From positions 1 through 5,986 of the forward strand of contig PIVH01000386.1 in NCBI GenBank assembly GCA_003354225.1: a DNA stretch of 5,986 nt, given 5' to 3'. Below the pieces are notes generated by a model. That model was not told where the DNA came from. It saw only the letters and a list, made by a program, of their open reading frames with translations, and searched no databases. The position numbers and the translations under genes were made by a program. This document shows positions 1 through 5,986 of the stretch, one piece after another (positions within the stretch are counted from its first letter, which is position 1; each line of letters starts with the position of its first letter). The stretch is from Globobulimina sp. (Eukaryota; Foraminifera; Rotaliida).

Positions 1-108
1 AACCTACTTTCATGTCACAGAAAAAACGGGGACTCAAAATTTTTAACTTTTTAAGTTGTGCATAGTTATACTTGCCCATCCTCCAACTTTCCAAAGCAAA
101 TTAACACA
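1..108 (+). other. Upstream leader of the importin-5-like gene
   Basis: I see no gene in this stretch. The importin frame stays open upstream of the first ATG to about base 58, but that extension has no in-frame ATG and does not resemble the N-terminus of the family, so I read it as promoter or 5' untranslated sequence. The ATG at 109 has an A at -3 (ACACAATGCC), a common eukaryotic start context. No clear TATA element or splice signal stands out. Confidence 0.4.
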
Positions 109-3100
109 ATGCCATCATTTGCAGGTTTAGAAGAATGTATTCAAGCAAATATATCATCGTCAAACAATGAAATTCGTAGGAAAGCCGAGAATCATTTAAT
201 TAATTTAAAACAAAAACATCCCCAGCAATTTTTTGAAGGCGTATCTTCATTAATAATGCAATCATCTGATACCAATGTACGCTCGTTTTCGGCGGTTTTA
301 TTAAAACAAAACTTACCACTATTTGACGAAACATTTTTTAAAATGCCCTCCAATGTACAAAATAACATCAAGCAATTATTACTTTCATGCATTTCGAGCG
401 AAAAAAACGAAAATGTCCAAGTACAAATCGCCGAAGCAATTTCCCGTTTAATCTGCCTTATTCATAGCAGCAATAAAGAATGGACCGAATTAATACCGTT
501 TTTGTTCTCGTTGTCATCCTCAAAAGATACACATAAAAGAATATCATTTTATATTTGTATTGAGAAATTAGCTACAAATTGTATTGATATCTTACTCCAA
601 AATGGTGATGAATCCGTTGCAAAACTAAGAGGTATTTTAATTATCGGTTTGCAGGACAATATTGATAAGGTTCGTGAATGTGCATTGTCATCAATCGTTT
701 TGTTATTATGTTCCTTTCCAAATGAAACAAATGAGATATTTGCAAATACAAATATTGTCCCATTACTATTTAAAAATATTCACATTGATATTGGTGATAT
801 TATAATCTGTAAAACGTGCGAAAATCTGCAAATTTTAGCAGAAAATCAGCCAGATTTTTTTAAGTCGTCCATGAATCCCATTATTGAATGCTTAGTAAAT
901 GTGGTAAAATGTAACCATTTACAATGGGATACACGCAAGTTAGCTTTTAATTTATTACTTACATTATTAGATTTTCATTGCGATCAAATTGCAAATATAC
1001 ATTTATCAAATATTGCTCAGCAAATTATCCCGCTGCTTTTTGCGTTTTTATCTGATTTTAATCCAGATTTAGATTGGGATTCTCCGCGAGATGATGTGGA
1101 ACAAACCAATTATATTTTTGCTGCGCAAACCTTACCGATTGTGGTGTCCATTTTTGGCGCAAACATTTTTTTAAATACGATACAAAAACCGGTGCTTGAT
1201 ATCGGCTTTTCCGATAATTCCGAGTGGAAACATAAATTAATTGCACTGAAAACTCTTGAAGTCACACTTGAAATCTGTGTGAACAGTATGAGGAGAAACT
1301 GCCACAAATTGTTGTTTCAATTATTAAATCTTTAGCTGACAACAATCCACATGTAAAATATGCCGCATTATCCGTCATAAAACAATTATCCGTCGTATTT
1401 GCTGAAGATATACAGATATTTTTAATCCCATTTCATGAGCAAATAATGTCTGCCTTTTGTACTATGTTGAGTCTAAATAACATTCCGAATGAACATCGTT
1501 GTGTTTTAATTGCAATCTGTGAAGCAATTGCACATTTTGTATACACGGATGGCGAAGAAAATGAAATCATTGCCATATATTCATCCTCCATATTAAATGC
1601 TTTATGCAATTTATTGAAAACTAATGATAATGTAATACAATCCCATGCATTGAAAGCAATCTCTGTCATAATCTACGTCATCCAGGAAGCGTTTGGTCGC
1701 GACTTTTATAATATGTTAATGAAATATTGTGTCAGCTTATTACAAGAAATATTTAGTAATAAAAAAAAAGACGAATCTGGTGCATTACGCGGTCGTTGTA
1801 TGGAGTGTATAAGTAATATGTTATTAGTGGTTGATATTGAGATTTGCAGAAACGATGCACACAATATCATGAAATATATGTTACCATTTCAGAAACAAGA
1901 ACAAGAAAACGCCACATCAGAATCGTATACATTTATGCTCTCTTTATTTGCTTCGTGTGCAGAAGCACTGACGAAAGAATTTTCGCCATATTTACAACAT
2001 GTTATCCCGCCCTTATTACATTCTGCTCAAAAACAAACTATTTCTCTATGCTCAAATACAACAAATTCTGATGCTACCAAACAAGGCGATGGTAAAATGG
2101 TTGTATCAGAATTTGGTGGGATTCAATTCCAAGTCAACACCGCAGAATTTAATGAGAAATCCATTGCAGTGGAACAGTTCCCCCGTTATGCTGTGTGTAT
2201 GGAAGGTGAATTATTGGCATTTGTAAAACCAATATCGACGGTGTTAAAACCAATACTAAAGACACGTTCGTTATCACTGGAAGCGAGAAGACATGCAATT
2301 GAGACATTTGTACCGTTAGTAAACTGTCTAAAATGTGGGCTAGTTTCTAAAAACTTCTCTAGTGAACAAGTAAATAAGTGGGTGACTGGCTTTGTTGAAG
2401 AGTTATTAACTCCGTTGGTCGAAGGGATGCATATAAGTGATGAAGTGGATGAATTTGTTTTGATTTGTAAAACTATACAAGATTTATTGCAGCATATTGA
2501 TAATGCAGTATTTAAAAATGCGGAGATTGTGTCGGATATTACCGAGCAAATTCAAACAGCCATTTCAGAGAGAGTTTACCGGAGGAAATTAAATGCAGAA
2601 AAGTGTGAGGATTTAATTGATGAACAAGTAGAGGAAGATGTAGAGGCAGACTTAGCGGATAGTATTGCGGATTTGGTGGCGAGTTTGGTGTCTAAATTTG
2701 GGGATAAATATATAGAAATATTTGATAAACATTGTGGGAAACAATGTGTTGAGTTATTAAGTAACGAATATGGCCACGAAGCAGATGAGATATTATCGTT
2801 AAGTTTGTTGACTGAGATTATAAGATATGGCGGGCAGATATCAAATAAATATATGAGTTATGTATTGGATAAATCCCAAGCTGTGTTGAATGGCAATGAA
2901 AGTGTGGACGCATCGGCTGCATTGCTACAATCCATTGCCTATGCGATTGGGACTATTGCTATGAAAAAAGGATTAAATCCAAACAATTTGGCGTTGTGGT
3001 TGAACTTATTACAAAATAACATTATTAATGTGCCGAATTCGAGGGATGAAGTTAATATTTCTGCGACGGAAAATGCAATTTCTGCCATAGGCAAAATATA

Positions 3101-3440
3101 CAAAGCATATGAATATGGAAGTAATAATAATAATAAATTTATTACTGATTGGATGCAAATGTTACCGTTGCTTAATGATAATGAAGAAAGGCAATTTTGT
3201 AATAACTATTTATTGCAAATATTAAAACAAACTTCGTTGTTGAAAGGTATTGTGGAAGCAAAGAATGCGCAAATGATTAATACGTTGATCAATGTCATTG
3301 CAGTGGGTATTGTTAATGAGGATAAATCGGAAAACGAGTTTAAAAAACTATTTGCACATTTAACTGCGAACTGTAATTCAAGTATGATACAGCAATCGAT
3401 TGCAAGTTTATCAAATGATTTACAATCTGCGTTAAAATAA
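109..3440 (+). CDS. IPO5: Importin-5 / Kap121-like karyopherin beta (one frame break)
   Basis: This is a nuclear transport receptor of the importin-beta superfamily. Family members bind cargo (ribosomal proteins and histones are typical for IPO5/Kap121), pass the pore through FG-nucleoporins and release cargo on RanGTP. Helical HEAT-type repeats run throughout. Landmarks I align from memory with human IPO5 are the N-terminal VRSFSAVLLKQNL, QWDTRKLAFNLLLTLL, EWKHKLIALKTL (residues ~372-383), LRGRCMECIS (~560), FQVNTAEFNEKSIA (~674), acidic DEQVEED (~838) and SATENAISAIGKI (~985). The start is the ATG at 109, next to the first HEAT helix. The stop is TAA at 3438-3440. The open frame changes from that of base 109 to that of base 1278 within one HEAT repeat, equivalent to one missing base. 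With the break bridged, the length is about 1110 residues, against 1097 for human IPO5. No intron is visible. Family assignment is secure; whether this copy is functional depends on the frame break. Confidence 0.92.
1269..1289 (+). other. Reading-frame break in the importin gene
   Basis: Upstream coding (…TLEIC) is in the frame of base 109, and downstream coding (CEQYEEKLPQIVV…) is in the frame of base 1278. The downstream frame has a TGA at 1269-1271, so the switch must occur after that; the upstream frame ends at a TAG at 1333-1335. The sequence at the switch is the dinucleotide run TGTGTG. A one-base slip backward gives …EICCEQYEEKLPQIV, which has the same spacing as GCHQQMEGILNEIV in human IPO5 as I recall it. 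No canonical slippery heptamer is present. The simplest reading is a one-base deletion, either a sequencing or assembly error or a real lesion. Confidence 0.85.
3122..3136 (+). repeat. (TAA)5 microsatellite inside the importin gene
   Basis: Five perfect TAA units are read in frame as a short Asn run (YGSNNNNKF), in the loop after the conserved SATENAISAIGKI helix. A trinucleotide unit can change length without breaking the frame. It reads as an AT-driven low-complexity insertion in a loop. Confidence 0.8.
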
Positions 3441-3660
3441 TACATCTTTATGTGTCAATGACTCTTATTTATATATTTATCTATTTAAGTACGTGTTTAT
3501 CTCTTTTTGTTGTTGAATAGAAATCGTCGAAAGTGAGCGTGTATGTATCTAGAACTGCCATTTGTTTTAACTCTTAACGGTTTGGTCGACATAATAACAG
3601 TAAATTGCCTTGGAATGTTTGTTGAAAACCGCAAAAGTTCTACGTACTTTAGTGGACATA
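3441..3660 (+). other. Intergenic spacer between the two genes
   Basis: This must hold the importin 3' UTR and the promoter/5' UTR of the next gene. An AT-rich block at 3466-3480 (ttatttatatatttat-like) could be an AU-rich 3' UTR element or a TATA-like element. No canonical AATAAA is present; AATAGA near 3516 is a possible weak polyadenylation variant. A GTACGT at 3489-3494 is identical to the donor of intron 1, and AACAG ends at 3600, so a 112-base 5' UTR intron is conceivable but unsupported by any coding signal. I see no RNA gene or transposon remnant. Confidence 0.4.
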
Positions 3661-3689
3661 ATGTCTACTTTTGTTTCAAAGCAAAATGA
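3615..3689 (+). other. Possible upstream ORF overlapping the second gene's start
   Basis: An ATG at 3615 opens a 24-codon reading frame ending in TGA at 3687-3689. It lies in a different frame from the main coding sequence and overlaps the main ATG at 3661. If the transcript starts upstream of 3615, ribosomes using it would bypass the main start, a typical arrangement for translational repression. Transcript ends are unknown and such ORFs arise easily by chance, so this is only a candidate regulatory element. Confidence 0.3.
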
Positions 3690-5986
3690 AAAGTCACCAT
3701 ACGAATCACATCCCAATGTACCATCAACCATAGCCTTGACAGACTGGAAAGTGGAAGAAGATCCAGCTGAGGAAGAAAAATATAATCATCATATGCGCGA
3801 AGAAGAGAACGTTGCTATAAGTAGAGATAACATAGAGATATCATATGCGCGAAGAAGAGATAACATGGATATGGCGCACAAATATCATACAAAAATCAGT
3901 ACGTTTTATAAATATATGCATGTTTTAGCACGGTTTGATATATATATATTTCACTGCAGGTTTTATAAAACCTCAAGTCGATGATTACACGAATTGCGGT
4001 GGATGTTGGACAAAATGTAATGCATTTAGCCGAATTATCCATTTACTGGAATATTATAAATACCATAATAAATCTGTTAAGTTTGCATACTTTGATTTGA
4101 ATACAATATATAATTATAATATGCACTCATTGTAAACAGTATCATCAAAAGGAGATTACATTGCTTTATGAATACATTGCCTCGTTGTCAGGATACACAG
4201 TATCAATATTTATGGAGGATTGGTATCACTGTAAAACCATACATTTTAAAAATAAGAATGATTTCCAATGGTTTGCCAACAATAAAAATATAAATTGCGA
4301 GAATAATAAATCAAACAATTGCATTCATCTCAGTCGTCATCACAGACAGCGAGAACGAGGAATATATGAAATCAACACACAGATTGATCATAAAAATATT
4401 ATTTTGCGAGATCAGATAGATTCTATTCATGCATTCATATTTCATTCGTCAGCACGAAGGAATAATATGTTTACGTATCAAAGTATGCCATCATTATCCA
4501 TATCAGAGGAGAAATTATTTACCGATAAAGACACAAAAATCGTAGAGTTAAATGAGCAATGGGTTTGCGATAAATGTAATTTTGTAAACAGTTACGTGTT
4601 TTGAATATATTAATTTTGAGTATACACTTAAAAACGTTAACGTTTTCAGATGTTTTGGATGGGAAACTCCAATGCAGTGAATGTAATGAAATGAGACAAA
4701 CTGAGGATCATTTGACAGACACTGATATTAAATCCAATATTGCGCCAAGTTTACGACCAACAAGTTTACGACCAACAGATGACTTAGTAAAATCCAACAA
4801 ATTTACGACCACAACAATGGAGAATAATGATAATAAAACAGAATCGTATTATTTTTTTGGTACACAATATAAATACAGTGCACATTTCCAAAAGATGGGG
4901 CATCCTTTGTTTATCAGTCCAAAATATCATACCATGAAAGATGAGTTATTTGCATATTTCAAACAATTAAATGAGAGCGATGATAAAAGGATTTTATTTG
5001 ACTTTCAATCTGAAAAAATAAGAGTCATATTTATATATACAGTCAATATTTAAGCAACAAACTGATTTGAAGCAAGATATATGGTCAAATCATCCAAAAT
5101 CATTAACCGACTGCAATTTATCACAAGTTCTATGCATTTTGGATGATGAGGCTGTATTTAATAATTTGAAATCGAATGCATTATTAGAGCGTAAAGAAGA
5201 TATTATTAATTATATAAAAGCCAATAATTGGGATGGTGCTAAACTGAGTCAATTGAAACGTAAACAATTTCTGACCCAATTATCTGACCATTTCAATGAT
5301 AAAAAATTAAGAGGAAGGTTTTATAACAATATTATCAATTTTGATTTGACCAAATTTACTGAAAATGATGTTTCTTTCAATAATTTATTGCTTGATATTA
5401 TTGGATTTGAAGAAGACGTTGAACAAAAAGGGCGAATCAATTTGATTAAACTTGAAGGCAAATACCGCGCAAACATAGTCAAGATAATCACTAAATTATT
5501 TCAATATTTGCCAAAAGATTTCAGAATTGTTATTCCACGCAGTTTTATTCCAAGCATTTTTAACAATTTATTGGATACCAAGTACACAAATTTTACAATT
5601 GACATAAATAGTAAAATCAGAGTGAATTTACATAATTATTTGAAGCAAATGAGTGCTGAATACACAAAAGGCATTGAAACCCAATCAATAAAACGTGTGC
5701 TTGCCTTACTTCAGGCTGCAATTTTAAACGAAAAAACGATTAATTTCATCGATAAACACAAATTCAAGTCAATCATGGAATTATTTCATAAAGAAATATT
5801 TGTTGATGAGTTGAAAAGGTATAAGTTTGAAAAAAATTACTTAATCAAAATTGAAAACACATTCCAATTAAAAGCGGGCTTCCAATTACAGCGACGTGGG
5901 AAAGATTTAGTAAATGGATTTATAAACAATATCATCAGTCGGATAGATACGATAGATTTCAACAATTACAATTTAGAAATAAATTA
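3661..5986 (+). CDS. Multi-exon Cys/His-rich protein with a RanBP2-type zinc finger (3' end beyond window)
   Basis: I do not know a function. Splicing is reconstructed as exons 3661-3898, 3960-4075, 4140-4590, 4650-5023 and a last open stretch starting at 5043, 5055 or 5073. The first three junctions keep phase (1, 0, 1) and use GT-AG. The start is ATG 3661 (A at -3), giving at least about 700 residues. In order: an acidic/basic N-terminus (1-80); a Cys cluster NCGGCWTKC (~90-98) with a helix IIHLLEYYKY; a segment with DWYHCKTIH and later NCIHLSRHHRQRERG, which could bind metal; a RanBP2-type finger (W259, C261, C264, C277, C280); a low-complexity linker with SLRPTSLRPT; FFGTQYKYSAHF…ISPKYHTMKDEL (~340-370); a possible SAM-like bundle; and a long helical region still open at the window edge. 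I see no signal peptide or membrane segment, so it is probably soluble and intracellular. It resembles a multicopy Reticulomyxa family by recollection only. Confidence 0.75.
3789..3871 (+). repeat. Imperfect 52-base tandem duplication in exon 1
   Basis: Unit A (3789-3840) and unit B (3841 to about 3871) both begin with tcatatgcgcgaagaagaga. Unit B matches A again at gataacat…gata but lacks about 19 bases of its middle. The 52-base spacing is not a multiple of three, so the shared 20-base block is read as HMREEEN in the first copy and SYARRRDN in the second. The frame stays open through both. This marks a recent slippage duplication in the charged N-terminal linker. Confidence 0.85.
3899..3959 (+). 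other. Intron 1 of the zinc-finger gene (61 bases)
   Basis: The donor is GTACGT and the acceptor CACTGCAG, in phase 1. It joins …YHTKI to FIKPQVDDYTNCGGC through a Ser codon split A|GT, moving from the frame of 3661 to the frame that carries the Cys cluster. The upstream frame otherwise ends at 3984 without continuing the protein. A run of alternating AT (about 3938-3949) precedes the acceptor, and there is no strong pyrimidine tract. Confidence 0.8.
4076..4139 (+). other. Intron 2 of the zinc-finger gene (64 bases)
   Basis: The donor is GTTAAG and the acceptor AACAG, in phase 0. It joins …EYYKYHNKS to YHQKEITLLYEYIASL. Without splicing, the upstream frame ends at TAA 4133-4135; the downstream frame has a TAA at 4134-4136 and opens only from 4137. 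The size and AACAG end fit the other introns of this gene. The alternative donor GTTTGC at 4081 does not give the right frame with this acceptor. Confidence 0.78.
4591..4649 (+). other. Intron 3 of the zinc-finger gene (59 bases)
   Basis: The donor is GTTACG and the acceptor GTTTTCAG, in phase 1. It splits an Asn codon (A|AT) inside the RanBP2-type finger. Removing it joins the frame of CDKCNFVN to that of CSEC, completing a recognisable domain, which makes this the best supported of the introns. Retention would end the protein at TGA 4602-4604, just after the first half of the finger. Confidence 0.87.
4631..4646. repeat. Perfect 16-base palindrome at the 3' end of intron 3
   Basis: AAAACGTTAACGTTTT is exactly its own reverse complement and ends directly before the CAG acceptor (4647-4649). 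As RNA it could only make a hairpin with a tight loop, so a DNA-level or chance origin is also possible. No function is claimed. Confidence 0.9.
4748..4777 (+). repeat. Two tandem 15-base units encoding SLRPT-SLRPT
   Basis: Two identical in-frame units of AGTTTACGACCAACA encode SLRPT twice in the linker after the zinc finger. A degenerate third copy (tttacgacca, about 4802-4811) lies downstream in another frame and is read as FTTT. The linker is Ser/Thr-rich and probably disordered; Ser/Thr beside Arg-Pro could be phosphorylation sites, which is inference. Confidence 0.88.
5024..5072 (+). other. Unresolved fourth splice junction or frame shift
   Basis: Coding in exon 4 (…ILFDFQSEKIR) must move to the frame opening at 5022, after a TAA at 5019-5021. 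The donor GTCATA at 5024 follows a complete codon. Acceptors CAG at 5042, AAG at 5054 and AAG at 5072 all restore frame, giving introns of 19, 31 or 49 bases. The 49-base form is nearest the sizes of the other three introns, while the 19-base form has the usual CAG end. No other GT in the preceding 160 bases gives the right frame with these acceptors. A single-base frameshift is also possible. Confidence 0.5.
5073..5986 (+). CDS. Last visible exon: open helical C-terminal region of the zinc-finger gene
   Basis: The frame is open without a stop from 5022 to the window edge, more than 300 codons, far longer than chance in DNA this AT-rich. It begins QDIWSNHPKSLTDC and LSQVLCILDDEAVFNNLK. A compact predicted-helical stretch follows (EDIINYIKANNWDGAKL…KLRGRF), then EGKYRANIVKIITKLFQYL, FRIVIPRSFIPSIFNNLL and several more amphipathic segments rich in Lys, Asn and Ile. 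I recognise no catalytic motif. It is part of the gene starting at 3661 and continues beyond the window. The first base is uncertain (5043, 5055 or 5073). Confidence 0.72.
5196..5330 (+). other. Possible SAM-like helical module
   Basis: About 45 residues read EDIINYIKANNWDGAKL, then SQLKRKQFLTQLSDHFNDKKLRGRFYNN. The order short helix, Gly turn with hydrophobic KLxxL, second helix, then Lys/Arg-rich KKLRGR before a last helix is like SAM-type protein or RNA interaction domains (…yI.xxxxdGxxLLxLtxxdL…). Only the general pattern fits, and no diagnostic residue fixes the family. Confidence 0.3.

Larger units (their letters stand above)
4560..4684 (+). other. RanBP2-type zinc finger, split by intron 3
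   Basis: The spliced product reads W259-V-C261-D-K-C264-N-F-V-N268, continues through NVLDGKLQ, then C277-S-E-C280. This fits the RanBP2/NZF layout W-x-C-x2-C-x3-N-…-C-x2-C. The gap between the cysteine pairs is 12 residues instead of the usual 10. Family members bind Ran, ubiquitin or single-stranded RNA. Ubiquitin-binding NZF fingers usually carry Thr-Phe after the second Cys; here it is Asn-Phe, so the partner cannot be called. Splicing is required to assemble all four ligands. Confidence 0.8.

Noticed and set aside
58-108. N-terminal extension of the importin from base 58.
   Set aside because: It begins with GTG, has no ATG and shows no family similarity. The ATG at 109 sits directly before the first HEAT helix.
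1261-1286. A 26-base GT…CAG intron that would explain the importin frame change.
   Set aside because: It restores frame but would delete VTLEIC plus the following residues, which align without a gap to the family. The other introns in the window are also 59-64 bases.
1761-1769. A run of nine A in the importin as a slippage or frameshift site.
   Set aside because: Coding continues in the same frame on both sides (NKKKDE), so nothing needs explaining.
1844-2226. Two overlapping plus-strand open frames of 75 codons inside the importin.
   Set aside because: They are alternate-frame shadows of conserved HEAT-repeat coding sequence with no independent signal.
3206-3445. A 79-codon open frame on the minus strand over the importin C-terminus, and others at 1058-1307 and 1433-1669.
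   Set aside because: All lie opposite well-conserved importin coding sequence, have no recognisable domain and are what antisense of AT-rich coding DNA produces.
3466-3480. The TATA-like AT block as the promoter of the second gene.
   Set aside because: It lies about 180 bases before the ATG, in a spacer that is AT-rich throughout, and equally fits a 3' UTR element. It is noted only within the spacer entry.
4584-4649. An alternative donor GTAAAC for intron 3, closer to the usual donor consensus.
   Set aside because: It puts the downstream sequence in a frame that soon hits a stop and loses the CSEC half of the zinc finger.
1-5986. Prokaryotic operon, CRISPR, transposon or tRNA/rRNA gene.
   Set aside because: I saw no regularly spaced repeats, terminal inverted repeats, transposase motifs or RNA-gene folds. 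The importin and GT-AG introns make the window eukaryotic.

Overview
The window is eukaryotic nuclear DNA, AT-rich and apparently using the standard genetic code. Two protein genes lie head-to-tail on the + strand, with about 220 bases between them. The evidence for a eukaryote is a full-length nuclear transport receptor of the importin-5/Kap121 family and a second gene broken by short, phase-consistent GT-AG introns. The second gene's Cys/His-rich modules and its 'FG(T)xxxY...(I/V)xPKY...(L/M)K(D/E)E' segment remind me of a large family in the foraminiferan Reticulomyxa filosa. That is recollection, not a search result, so I place the window only tentatively in a foraminiferan or related rhizarian protist.

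Layout: 1-108 is a short upstream leader. 109-3440 encodes an importin-5-like karyopherin beta of about 1110 residues, with no intron but one reading-frame break near 1278. 3441-3660 is the intergenic spacer. 3661 to the end (5986, open) holds the second gene. I reconstruct it as exons 3661-3898, 3960-4075 and 4140-4590, then 4650-5023, then a final open stretch from about 5043-5073 to the window edge. Its introns are 61, 64 and 59 bases, plus a fourth junction that is not resolved. The protein is at least about 700 residues: a charged N-terminus, a Cys/His-rich region, a RanBP2-type zinc finger split by intron 3, a low-complexity linker, a short conserved-looking segment, a possible SAM-like helical bundle and a long helical C-terminal part that runs off the window.

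The two genes may share a theme, since importin-5 is regulated by RanGTP and some RanBP2-type fingers bind Ran. Such fingers also bind ubiquitin or RNA, and adjacency in a eukaryote is weak evidence of shared function. I see no RNA gene, transposon, CRISPR array or prokaryotic signal. The main points of interest are the importin frame break, the undescribed multi-module second gene with its split finger, its out-of-frame internal duplications, a perfect 16-base palindrome against a splice acceptor, and an unusual fourth splice junction.
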